This document shows positions 36,105 to 44,158 of a stretch of DNA of 64,000 nucleotides, one piece after another. The DNA is taken from positions 2,663,501-2,727,500 of the forward strand of contig CP123444.1 of NCBI GenBank assembly GCA_029866965.1, written 5' to 3'. The DNA comes from Flavobacteriaceae bacterium YJPT1-3. Its GTDB lineage: Bacteria; Bacteroidota; Bacteroidia; Flavobacteriales; Flavobacteriaceae. The translations under genes were made by a program, and so were the position numbers. Positions within the stretch are counted from its first letter, which is position 1, and each line of letters starts with the position of its first letter. Below the pieces are notes generated by a model that was given only the letters and a program-made list of their open reading frames with translations, did not search any database and was not told the DNA's origin.

Positions 36105-38038
36105 TATTTAAGAATTTTAAAGATGTGGAAGGGCAAAGTAGGATGCAGCTCCACATAGTTCCATTCATCGCGCCAGTTATAACTGCTTCCGGTTACCAGA
36201 TCACGCACGGTGACCTGCTGCCCGGGATGTAATTGAAGGTCTGCAAGGGGAAGCTGCACATGACCCCGCTGTGGGTAATAGGGATCCAAACTGACAATGA
36301 TCAGCAATTCATCAGAGCGATCCTCGTTCCATTTGTAATAAGCGATCAGGTTATCATTCTCCAATCCACAAAATTGAATATTGTTGGTTTGTTGTAAAGC
36401 CTCATGTTCCTTTCGCAGTTGATTGATCTTACTGATCACGTGGGTGATCTTATTCTCTACAGTCCAGTCCCAATGTCTGATCTGGTATTTCTCCGAATGC
36501 ATGTACTCTTCCTTACCCGGAACAGCCTCAGTGACCATGTATTCGTATACCGGGCCATAGAGTCCGATGTTACCACTTAAGGTTGCCGCCAGAGCATAGC
36601 GCAACAAATGCATGGCTTCATTGGCTCCTTGCATGTGATAGGGATTGATATCCGGGGTGTTGGGCCAAAAATTGGGGCGAAAATACTCCCGTTGTTCCGT
36701 TTGGGTCAACTCGGTCATGTACTCGATCAGTTCATGCTTGGTCGTACGCCAGGTAAAATAGGTGTACGACATGGTGTACCCTTGCTTGGCTAATTGCTGC
36801 ATCATGGCCGGACGGGAAAAAGCCTCCGCCAAAAAGAGCACATCGGGATGTTTCTTCTTGATCTGCTCGATGAGCCAATTCCAAAATAAGAAGGGCTTCG
36901 TGTGTGGATTGTCTACCCGAAACACGTTGACACCAAAACCTATCCAGTATTCTACGATGCTGAGCAATTCTTTAAAGAGCGACTTATACTCGGCGGTCTC
37001 GTAATAGAAATTGACAATGTCCTGGTATTTCTTAGGTGGGTTTTCTGCATACTGCATCGTTCCATCCGGACGTTTTCTAAACCATTCCGGATGACTGCTG
37101 ATGTAGGGATGATCTGGCGCTGCCTGGAAGGCGATATCCATGGCGATCTCAATTCCGTGATCCTCCGCTTTTTTGATCAATGCTTTAAAGTCGGCTTCCG
37201 ACCCCAGTTCAGGATGAATGCTCTTATGCCCCCCGTGTTTGGAACCAATGGCCCAGGGGACCCCGGTGTCTCCTTCCTGAGCATTTGTGGCGTTGTTTTT
37301 ACCTTTTCTGTTTTTTTCCCCTATGGGATGGATGGGCGGAAAGTAGAGGGTATCAAATCCCATGGCCGCGACTCGTGGCAGCAGTCGCTCACAATCCTTA
37401 AACGTTCCGTGTTTACCTTCCTCCTCTGCGGCAGAACGCGGGAAGAATTCATACCAGGTACTGAAAGCTGCTTTCTTACGATCGACGTAGACCTGGAGCG
37501 TTTCCGAGGTATTGGCCAAAAATTTGGTGGGATACTTGAAGAATAATTCGTGTAATTGTGCTGAGGTGGCTTTCGCGCAAGCGCTATCGTAATCATTGTC
37601 GTTTTGAAATTCGGTTATCGCTTGTTCCAGGAATTTACGCTCTTGAGGTGAAGCGTCGTGCATGATAGTTTCCAGGTGTTGAACCCCGTCCAGCAATTCG
37701 CTTTTAACGTGTTGTCCGTCTTTCAATTTCGCTTCGATACCGTGTTGCCAGTTGAGGGCATAGTCTACCCATCCCTGAACCCGATATTCGTAAAAGCCCT
37801 GTTTTTCAACACGAAAGGTAGCACCGTAGCGATCCTGGGCTACTTCTTGCATGGAAATTTCATTCCATTTTTTACTTTTTTCATGCTTAAATTGCAACAC
37901 AGAGCGGATGACATCATGGCCATCAGCCAGCACCTGAGCGCTTACGGTTACAGTTTCGTTGACAACTCTTTTTATGAAAAATTGATCACAGTTTAACTGC
38001 GGTGTCACCTGTTCGATGACCACACGATATTGTTTCAA
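36104..38038 (-). CDS. glgE: alpha-1,4-glucan:maltose-1-phosphate maltosyltransferase
   Basis: 644 residues, GH13_3. N-terminal beta domain, then FDTLYFPPIHPIGEKNRKGKNN, the nucleophile D376 in VFRVDNPHTKPF and the acid/base E405 in FLAEAFSRP. YFTWRTTKHELIEYM is the GlgE-specific region. It extends alpha-1,4 glucan from maltose-1-phosphate. First gene of a minus-strand unit glgE-mak-glgB with overlapping ends, followed by GH31. A degenerate palindrome (37569-37582, one mismatch) occurs within the gene. Confidence 0.96.
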   Translation of the reverse strand: MKQYRVVIEQVTPQLNCDQFFIKRVVNETVTVSAQVLADGHDVIRSVLQFKHEKSKKWNEISMQEVAQDRYGATFRVEKQGFYEYRVQGWVDYALNWQHGIEAKLKDGQHVKSELLDGVQHLETIMHDASPQERKFLEQAITEFQNDNDYDSACAKATSAQLHELFFKYPTKFLANTSETLQVYVDRKKAAFSTWYEFFPRSAAEEEGKHGTFKDCERLLPRVAAMGFDTLYFPPIHPIGEKNRKGKNNATNAQEGDTGVPWAIGSKHGGHKSIHPELGSEADFKALIKKAEDHGIEIAMDIAFQAAPDHPYISSHPEWFRKRPDGTMQYAENPPKKYQDIVNFYYETAEYKSLFKELLSIVEYWIGFGVNVFRVDNPHTKPFLFWNWLIEQIKKKHPDVLFLAEAFSRPAMMQQLAKQGYTMSYTYFTWRTTKHELIEYMTELTQTEQREYFRPNFWPNTPDINPYHMQGANEAMHLLRYALAATLSGNIGLYGPVYEYMVTEAVPGKEEYMHSEKYQIRHWDWTVENKITHVISKINQLRKEHEALQQTNNIQFCGLENDNLIAYYKWNEDRSDELLIIVSLDPYYPQRGHVQLPLADLQLHPGQQVTVRDLVTGSSYNWRDEWNYVELHPTLPFHIFKILK

Positions 38039-38202
38039 AATAGGCGGGTTTATTTAGCTGTTTTAAATGTAAACATAATTTATAACATCCGACTCACCTA
38101 AACACAATCAGGAAGGAGAAATACCAGTGCGTTAGACTTTTGTTAAATAGCCATTCTACACGATCCCATCTCCTATAGTTCCGTAATTTTAAAAGAAAAA
38201 CG

Positions 38203-38685
38203 ATGAAAATTTTTAGTCTACTGTTTTTAACCGTTGCGCTTATGGCTTGCAATGGTCAGGCACAACAACAAGAGCAGGAAACCTTCCCGGTTTCTAAAAC
38301 CGAAGAGGAATGGAAAGCAATTTTGACCCCCGAGGAATTCTACATTCTGAGAGAAGCCGGCACAGAACGGCCCTTTACCAGTGATCTTCTTGATCTTAAA
38401 GCGGAGGGTACCTATGTTTGTGCTGCTTGCGAAACTCCACTCTTTAAAAGCGAACATAAATTTGAAAGCGGTACCGGATGGCCTTCTTTTGACCGCCCAA
38501 TAGAGGGAAATGTAGCCTATGATGTAGATTACAAAATAGGGTATGCGCGCAAAGAAGAACATTGCGCTACTTGTGGAGGGCATCTGGGACACGTTTTTAA
38601 CGACGGTCCCGAAGAAACTACCGGTGAACGCCATTGCATCAATGGAGATGCTTTAGATTTTGTTCCTGCATCCAAAACTGAGTAA
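38203..38685 (+). CDS. msrB: peptide-methionine (R)-S-oxide reductase, lipoprotein form
   Basis: 160 residues. Signal peptide with lipobox LMAC (Cys 16), so it is probably a periplasm-facing lipoprotein. MsrB fold with zinc cysteines C73, C76, C121 and C124, SGTGWPSF substrate motif and catalytic C145 in GERHCING. It reduces methionine-R-sulfoxide in oxidised proteins. A second MsrB without signal peptide follows 22 bases later, so the two form a tandem pair for envelope and cytoplasm. Confidence 0.94.
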   Translation: MKIFSLLFLTVALMACNGQAQQQEQETFPVSKTEEEWKAILTPEEFYILREAGTERPFTSDLLDLKAEGTYVCAACETPLFKSEHKFESGTGWPSFDRPIEGNVAYDVDYKIGYARKEEHCATCGGHLGHVFNDGPEETTGERHCINGDALDFVPASKTE

Positions 38686-38707
38686 TCATTTTAAATCACA
38701 ACAAACC

Positions 38708-39106
38708 ATGGCAAATACCAAATATCCTGTTCAAAAGACCGAAGAAGAATGGCGCGCCCAGCTCGGTCCGGAGCAGTATCGGGTACTTCGGGAGAAAGGG
38801 ACCGAACGTCCCTTTACCGGTAAGTACAATCTGCATTTTGAGGATGGAAAATATCGCTGTGCTGCTTGTGACGCTCAGCTGTTTGAAAGTGATTCTAAAT
38901 TTGAAAGCGGCTGCGGTTGGCCCAGTTTTGACGAAGCTATAGAAGGTGCTGTGGAATATGTACAAGATCGATCGCACGGTATGATCAGAACAGAAATTCT
39001 ATGTGCCAATTGCGGCAGTCATCTGGGGCATGTATTCAACGACGGGCCCACCAATACCGGCCAGCGATACTGTGTCAATTCGGCCAGTATCGATTTCCAA
39101 AAATAA
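38708..39106 (+). CDS. msrB: peptide-methionine (R)-S-oxide reductase, cytoplasmic form
   Basis: 132 residues from ATG 38708 ([19 protein letters not shown]). Zinc cysteines C51, C54, C99 and C102, substrate motif SGCGWPSF and catalytic C122 in QRYCVNSAS. No signal peptide. The alignment with the preceding copy is collinear ([23 protein letters not shown]), so a tandem duplication followed by relocalisation is the simple reading. Probably one transcript. Confidence 0.95.
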   Translation: MANTKYPVQKTEEEWRAQLGPEQYRVLREKGTERPFTGKYNLHFEDGKYRCAACDAQLFESDSKFESGCGWPSFDEAIEGAVEYVQDRSHGMIRTEILCANCGSHLGHVFNDGPTNTGQRYCVNSASIDFQK

Positions 39107-39226
39107 ATAGGCACTGCTACAGTAAACCACCGAACACGAAATCTTGGCACGGTGGTTGATTCAAATAGCCAAACTAACAAGAAGGAACAGTCGATCACAG
39201 CGCTCTCCCTTCTACTAAATACATTC

Positions 39227-39760
39227 ATGATGAAAAAATTACTCGTATTACTCTTTATTCCTCTTTTTGCATTAACTGCCTGTGAAGGACCTCAAGGCCC
39301 TCCGGGACCTCCAGGATTTGATGGAGTCGATGGTCTTGATGGATTGGATGCTCCCCTCCCTTCTGTGTTTGAAGAAGTAGTCTCCTTTGATTATGACGCC
39401 GATTTAAATACTTGGTTCTCTCCAATCTTAGAATACAACGGTACCGTGGATGGAGACATTTTTCTAGTGTATATCGATTTGGGCAACTCGCTGTTTACTC
39501 CTCTACCGGCCAGTTTCTTTGACGAATTCGGGACCTATCAATATACATTTGATCATGATTTTGAAAGTGTGCAGATGCAAATTATTGGCGATAATGATCT
39601 GAGTACCCTGGACTTGAACAGTACTGAAAACGTTCTGTTTCGGGTAGCCATTATACCCGCGGTACTTAGTGAAGATTTTAACGCTTCCGATTTCAAGAGT
39701 TTTGAATCGTTTATGGCCGCTTTTGATCTGAGTACAGAAGACATCACCATTCGCAACTAG
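39227..39760 (+). CDS. lipoprotein with a short collagen-like region
   Basis: 178 residues from ATG 39227. Lipobox ALTAC (Cys 19), immediately followed by seven Gly-X-Y triplets (residues 21-41: GPQ GPP GPP GFD GVD GLD GLD). A beta-rich domain of about 130 residues without a recognised family follows. Such short collagen-like spacers directly after the lipid anchor occur in flavobacterial surface proteins and may project or trimerise the distal domain. Closed by a terminator at 39781. Upstream in-frame extension to 39152 is unlikely because it lacks a signal peptide. Confidence 0.75.
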   Translation: MMKKLLVLLFIPLFALTACEGPQGPPGPPGFDGVDGLDGLDAPLPSVFEEVVSFDYDADLNTWFSPILEYNGTVDGDIFLVYIDLGNSLFTPLPASFFDEFGTYQYTFDHDFESVQMQIIGDNDLSTLDLNSTENVLFRVAIIPAVLSEDFNASDFKSFESFMAAFDLSTEDITIRN

Positions 39761-39780
39761 AATCCAAGATTTAATATAGA

Positions 39781-39807
39781 AGCCTCGTGTTAGCGGGGCT
39801 TTTTTTA
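39781..39807 (+). terminator. terminator of the collagen-like lipoprotein gene
   Basis: Stem AGCCTCG/CGGGGCT (one G-U pair) with a 6-base loop, followed by seven T residues. Confidence 0.82.
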
Positions 39808-39895
39808 TGTAAAAACTTTCACAAGCTTCAGATCTTCTTGCTTTAGGTTTACCCTTAGATTGCGTAAATTCGCGACACATCTATCAACTGTAACT

Positions 39896-41272
39896 ATGAG
39901 TAAATACGATATTATTGTTTTAGGAAGTGGACCCGGAGGATACGTCACTGCGATCCGAGCGTCTCAACTGGGATTTAAAACCGCGGTCATTGAAAAAGAA
40001 AGCCTGGGTGGGGTCTGTTTGAATTGGGGTTGTATCCCTACCAAAGCCTTATTGAAAAGCGCTCAGGTATTCGAATACCTTAAGCATGCCGAAGACTACG
40101 GATTGAAAGTAGAAGGAGCAGATAAAGACTTTAAGGCGGTAGTGAAACGTAGTCGTGAGGTCGCCGGTGGCATGAGTAAAGGCGTCCAGTTCCTGATGAA
40201 AAAAAATAAGATCGATGTCATTGAAGGCTTTGGAAAACTTAAGCCCGGAAAAAAAGTAGAGGTCGACGGAAAAGAATACAGTGCTGACCACATCATCATC
40301 GCTACTGGTGCGAGGAGTAGGGAATTACCTAATCTAAAGCAGGACGGCGAAAAAGTGATCGGCTATCGAAAAGCCATGACCCTGGACAAACAACCCAAAA
40401 AAATGATCGTGGTAGGTTCAGGCGCCATTGGCGTAGAATTCGCCAGTTTCTACAACAGTATGGGCACCGAAGTGACCATCGTTGAATATCTGCCCACGCT
40501 GGTTCCTGTAGAAGATGAGGAAGTCTCTAAGCAATTTGAGCGCTCCTTCAAAAAAGCCGGGATTAAGATCATGACCAATGCCTCAGTAGAAAAGGTGGAC
40601 ACCTCCGGAGAGGGAGTCAAGGCCACCGTAAAAACGAAAAAAGGAGAAGAAATCCTGGAAGCAGACATCGTACTCTCTGCTGTGGGCATCAAAACGAATA
40701 TCGAGAATATTGGACTCGAAGATGTGGGGATCGCTACTGATCGGGACAAGATCATGGTCAATGACTGGTATCAAACCAATATCCCGGGATACTACGCCAT
40801 TGGAGATGTAACCAAAGGTCCTGCGCTGGCGCATGTCGCTTCCGCGGAAGGCATCACCTGTGTAGAGAAGATCAAAGGCATGGATGTAGAGAAAATTGAT
40901 TACAATAATATACCCGGCTGTACCTATGCTTCACCAGAAATTGCCTCTGTCGGTATGACTGAAGCTCAGGCTAAGGAAGCCGGTTACGAGATCAAGGTGG
41001 GTAAATTCCCCTTCTCTGCCTCCGGGAAAGCGAGTGCCAGCGGACACAAGGACGGTTTCGTTAAAGTGATCTTTGACGCCAAATACGGAGAGTGGCTGGG
41101 TTGTCATATGATTGGTGCCGGGGTGACCGATATGATCGCTGAAGCAGTCTTAGGCAGAAAATTAGAGACTACCGGTCACGAAGTCTTGAAAGCCATACAT
41201 CCGCACCCGACCATGAGCGAAGCCGTCATGGAAGCCGTAGCAGCGGCTTACGATGAGGTGATTCACATCTAA
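39896..41272 (+). CDS. lpdA: dihydrolipoyl dehydrogenase (E3)
   Basis: 458 residues from ATG 39896. FAD motif VLGSGPGGYVTAIRA, redox disulfide C41-C46 in GGVCLNWGCIPTKALL, NAD motif VVGSGAIGVEFAS, and the C-terminal interface HPHPTMSEAVMEA with the catalytic His. It reoxidises dihydrolipoamide of the 2-oxoacid dehydrogenase complexes and of the glycine cleavage system, whose gcvT is also in this window. Monocistronic, with a terminator directly after it. Confidence 0.96.
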   Translation: MSKYDIIVLGSGPGGYVTAIRASQLGFKTAVIEKESLGGVCLNWGCIPTKALLKSAQVFEYLKHAEDYGLKVEGADKDFKAVVKRSREVAGGMSKGVQFLMKKNKIDVIEGFGKLKPGKKVEVDGKEYSADHIIIATGARSRELPNLKQDGEKVIGYRKAMTLDKQPKKMIVVGSGAIGVEFASFYNSMGTEVTIVEYLPTLVPVEDEEVSKQFERSFKKAGIKIMTNASVEKVDTSGEGVKATVKTKKGEEILEADIVLSAVGIKTNIENIGLEDVGIATDRDKIMVNDWYQTNIPGYYAIGDVTKGPALAHVASAEGITCVEKIKGMDVEKIDYNNIPGCTYASPEIASVGMTEAQAKEAGYEIKVGKFPFSASGKASASGHKDGFVKVIFDAKYGEWLGCHMIGAGVTDMIAEAVLGRKLETTGHEVLKAIHPHPTMSEAVMEAVAAAYDEVIHI

Positions 41273-41287
41273 GGAACAATGTTCTAT

Positions 41288-41319
41288 AAAAAAATCCCTG
41301 ATCGCTCAGGGATTTTTTT
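41288..41319. terminator. bidirectional terminator between lpdA and aroQ
   Basis: Perfect 8-bp stem ATCCCTGA/TCAGGGAT with loop TCGC, with seven A before and seven T after, so it works for both convergent genes. Confidence 0.9.
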
Positions 41320-41734
41320 ATGGATTAAAACTTTCTATAGCCAAATCATAACTCTGGAGACCGAAGCCCAGAATTACTCCCTTAGCGTTTTTGGATATAT
41401 ACGAATGATGCCTAAACTCTTCTCGAGCGAAGGTGTTTGATATGTGTACTTCTACTACCGGAGTCGCAATGGCGGCCACAGCATCTCCTATGCCCACAGA
41501 AGTATGGGTATAGGCAGCTGCATTTAAAATAATGCCGTCAAATGTGGTTGCGGCCTGTTGCAGCCTGGTGATCAACTCTCCTTCTATATTGGACTGAAAA
41601 TAAGAAAGTTCGATTTCTTTAAACTTGAACTGCAACTTGGAAAAATAATCCTCGAACGATTCGTTCCCGTAGGTTTCGGGTTCGCGAGTCCCCAAGAGGT
41701 TTAAATTAGGTCCGTTGATGATGAGTATCTTCAT
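41318..41734 (-). CDS. aroQ: type II 3-dehydroquinate dehydratase
   Basis: 138 residues. Conserved IINGPNLNLLGTREPETYG (contains the active-site Arg and Tyr), FFQSNIEGE-like stretch YFQSNIEGELI, LNAAAYTHTSVGIGDA and the His in VEVHISN. It catalyses trans-dehydration of 3-dehydroquinate to 3-dehydroshikimate as a dodecamer in the cytoplasm. In flavobacteria aroQ is usually close to xerD, as it is here with two porin genes between. Confidence 0.95.
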   Translation of the reverse strand: MKILIINGPNLNLLGTREPETYGNESFEDYFSKLQFKFKEIELSYFQSNIEGELITRLQQAATTFDGIILNAAAYTHTSVGIGDAVAAIATPVVEVHISNTFAREEFRHHSYISKNAKGVILGFGLQSYDLAIESFNP

Positions 41735-41802
41735 AATGCTATAGGTAGAGCGCTAAAATACCGAAATATTCCATATCACTACACCTGGAAAAGTCAATGC
41801 CT

Positions 41803-42468
41803 TTAGTTGAAGCGATACCCTACGCCCAGTTGAAATACGTTATTCTGGTTACTCTGATCTCCTTCAGAATCATTGATGTTGGAGAGTCCCAAGCTATAGC
41901 GCGCATCGAAGAAAAACCCGGTGGCTTGCAGCTGATAAGAAGCCCCTAATGCGACACCGAAATCAAAACCATTGACTGAATCTTTGATATCCTCAGTCGA
42001 GTTCTCTGAATCGCCATTTCCGGCCAATGTGGTTTCGGCCTCCGCGTTGATCAACAAGCCCAGTTGTGGACCGGCTTGAAGCTGAAGTCCGTTTAATGGA
42101 GTATACACCCCTAGCAAAGGCAATTGCAAGTAATCCAAGCGTATATCACTAGTAGTAGTGATCGTAAATCCGGAGAAGACTCCGCTGTAGGATAAGGTCC
42201 CGCCTTGCGCACTGTAGATCAATTCTGGCCTGAATGCCCATTGTTCATCCAAGGTGTATTGAGCAAAGAATCCAAAGTGAACAGTGGTCCGGCTACTGGT
42301 GGACGCTTCCTGATCGCCATTGACCGTATTCGGATCTACCCCGAAATTGGCATCGCCACCAATGGAGCTAATATTCAGTCCTGCCTTCACACCATAGTCC
42401 AAAGACTGGGCACGTACAGCGGTGAATAAGAAAAAAAAGGCTGCTAAGCTGAACAAAGTTGTTTTCAT
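41803..42468 (-). CDS. outer-membrane beta-barrel (porin family) protein
   Basis: 221 residues. Signal peptide to ...AVRAQ, then alternating beta strands: LDYGVKAGLNISSIGG, VHFGFFAQYTLDEQWAFRPELIYSAQGG, DFGVALGASYQLQATGFFFDARYSLGLSNI and the C-terminal strand VFQLGVGYRFN ending in an aromatic residue plus Asn. This is the OMP beta-barrel family 2 (OmpA-like 8-strand) common in Bacteroidota. Role unknown. The second barrel gene is upstream on the same strand but separated by a terminator. Confidence 0.88.
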   Translation of the reverse strand: MKTTLFSLAAFFFLFTAVRAQSLDYGVKAGLNISSIGGDANFGVDPNTVNGDQEASTSSRTTVHFGFFAQYTLDEQWAFRPELIYSAQGGTLSYSGVFSGFTITTTSDIRLDYLQLPLLGVYTPLNGLQLQAGPQLGLLINAEAETTLAGNGDSENSTEDIKDSVNGFDFGVALGASYQLQATGFFFDARYSLGLSNINDSEGDQSNQNNVFQLGVGYRFN

Positions 42469-42522
42469 GATTTGAGGGTTTTGCAGTTAAGCGGCTAATA
42501 TACAAATGTTTTAAGCCCGACT

Positions 42523-42552
42523 AAAATAAAAACGCCTGTACAAAGACAGGCG
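42523..42552 (-). terminator. terminator of the upstream barrel gene
   Basis: Stem CGCCTGT/ACAGGCG with a 6-base loop, followed on the minus strand by TTTTTATTTT. Confidence 0.85.
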
Positions 42553-42576
42553 ATTTCATCATTATTTGCTGATTAT

Positions 42577-43101
42577 TTAGAAGCGATATCCTAAACCAAT
42601 GTTTAAAAAGTTGATTCGACTGGTCAAATCATCCACCTCGTCTCCCGTGTAGTAATTGTTGAGCTGGAAAGCATAACGCGCTTCTGCGAATAAGTTTGCT
42701 GTAATATCATAGCTCACACCGGCTCCCAAAGCAATGTTGAATCGCGTAAAAACATCATCTACATCCTCAAGGGTATAAGTCACCGTAGGACCTGCTAGTA
42801 AACTGAAACCGCTTTCGGCAATACCAAACTTGGCCAATATGGGAACCTGGAGAAAACTGGTGTCGTCCACATTCACATAGGTAAGTTCCGGTCTTAACTC
42901 GATACTCTCGGTTAAATCAAATTCTGCGACTAATCCAAAATAGAAGCCACTTTCAGATTCTGACTCGTCTCCAAACTCCGGAATGTCAATTTTGGCCGTA
43001 GCCAAGGTGTAACCGGCAGTACCCGCAAATCGAACTTCCTGAGCCTGCAGGCCGCCTACTACGAATAAAGCTAAAAGTGTAATCTTAAATACGTTTTTCA
43101 T
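42577..43101 (-). CDS. outer-membrane beta-barrel (porin family) protein, smaller paralogue
   Basis: 174 residues. Signal peptide ending VGGLQAQ, barrel strands GFYFGLVAEFDLTESIELRPELTYVN and ISYDITANLFAEARYAFQLNN-like segments, with terminal FLNIGLGYRF. It shares the RPELxY and AEARY patterns with the protein at 41803, so the two are distant paralogues. Outer membrane, function unknown. Confidence 0.87.
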   Translation of the reverse strand: MKNVFKITLLALFVVGGLQAQEVRFAGTAGYTLATAKIDIPEFGDESESESGFYFGLVAEFDLTESIELRPELTYVNVDDTSFLQVPILAKFGIAESGFSLLAGPTVTYTLEDVDDVFTRFNIALGAGVSYDITANLFAEARYAFQLNNYYTGDEVDDLTSRINFLNIGLGYRF

Positions 43102-43180
43102 CTTATTGTTAGTTTTAAAGTTGATTAAAATTAGTCTTTGGAAAATGCATTGTTGTTAAGAGAACTCTAAATTATTAAGC

Positions 43181-43188
43181 TAGCTTTG
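43181..43188 (+). promoter_or_regulatory. TAnnTTTG box 4 bases before the xerD start
   Basis: TAGCTTTG ends 4 bases before the ATG of xerD. The xerD start is fixed by conservation of its N terminus, so transcription from this box would be leaderless. Confidence 0.4.
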
Positions 43189-43192
43189 CGTC

Positions 43193-44092
43193 ATGCAGTG
43201 GTCCCACGCCCTTACCGACTACAAAAACTACCTGCGTATTGAACGGGGTTTGTCCAACAACACCATCCTCAATTACGCCCTTGACGTCGAAAAACTGATC
43301 GCCTATCTCAAGGGTCATGAAATGGAACTCGCTCCTGAAAAGATAACGACCTCACAACTACAACAGTTTCTGTACGAAACGGCCAAAACCCATACGGCCC
43401 GATCGCGATCCCGGTTGATCTCCGGACTGAAGAGTTTTTTCAATTATCTTGTTTTTGAAGAATATCGGGAAGACAATCCTATGGATCTGATCGAGACGCC
43501 AAAGATTGGTCGTAAGCTCCCCGATCCCTTATCCATCGAAGAGATTGACCGAATGATCCAGGCTATTGATCTGACTCATCCACAAGGCGAACGCAACCGC
43601 GCCATTATCGAATTGCTCTACAGTTGCGGACTGCGGGTATCTGAATTGCTCGATTTGCGGCTTTCTGATCTCTATTTTGAAGAAGGGTTCATCAAGGTCA
43701 CCGGCAAAGGAAACAAAGAACGATTGGTCCCTATTGCCGCTCAAACTCAAAAGGTGATCACTATTTATAAAAACGAGCTACGTATCCATACCCCTGTTCA
43801 AGCGGGGCATCAGGACACCTTATTTCTCAATCGAAGGGGCCAGAAATTGAGCCGGGCAATGATCTTTACCATCGTCAAAGAACTGGCCTCGGCGGCTAAT
43901 ATCAAGAAGAATATCAGTCCGCATACCTTTCGCCACTCCTTCGCCAGTCATCTCTTAAAAAATGGAGCCGATCTGCGCGCTATCCAGTTGATGCTGGGGC
44001 ATGAGAGCATCACTACCACAGAGATCTACATGCATACAGACCGTAGCCAACTGGCCGATACCTTGATGCGCTATCATCCTAGAAATAAGTAA
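43193..44092 (+). CDS. xerD: site-specific tyrosine recombinase XerD
   Basis: 299 residues. N-terminal SAM-like core-binding domain (YKNYLRIERGLSNNTILNY), catalytic domain with R148 (SCGLRVSEL), H244 and R247 (HTFRHSFASHLL), H270 (GHESITTTEIY) and the nucleophile Y279. It resolves chromosome dimers at dif with a partner. No mobile-element features are nearby, and the length and aroQ neighbourhood favour the housekeeping XerD over an integrase. XerC versus XerD naming is by resemblance. Confidence 0.93.
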   Translation: MQWSHALTDYKNYLRIERGLSNNTILNYALDVEKLIAYLKGHEMELAPEKITTSQLQQFLYETAKTHTARSRSRLISGLKSFFNYLVFEEYREDNPMDLIETPKIGRKLPDPLSIEEIDRMIQAIDLTHPQGERNRAIIELLYSCGLRVSELLDLRLSDLYFEEGFIKVTGKGNKERLVPIAAQTQKVITIYKNELRIHTPVQAGHQDTLFLNRRGQKLSRAMIFTIVKELASAANIKKNISPHTFRHSFASHLLKNGADLRAIQLMLGHESITTTEIYMHTDRSQLADTLMRYHPRNK

Positions 44093-44098
44093 GGGTAC

Positions 44099-44112
44099 GC
44101 TTTCGCGAAAGC
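44099..44112. repeat. GCTTTCGCGAAAGC palindrome, intergenic copy
   Basis: Exact copy seven bases after the xerD stop and 46 bases before the GH13 start. Confidence 0.9.
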
Positions 44113-44158
44113 ATAAAAACTGCTATCTTCTATTTTCTAATTTTTAAGGATTGTGCAC

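Noticed and set aside
36902..37546. Plus-strand 214-residue frame opposite glgE
   Set aside because: Antisense to a clear glgE reading frame; no family resemblance.
43193..44092. Integrase of a mobile element
   Set aside because: No att-like repeats, tRNA or phage genes nearby; sequence and context fit housekeeping XerD.
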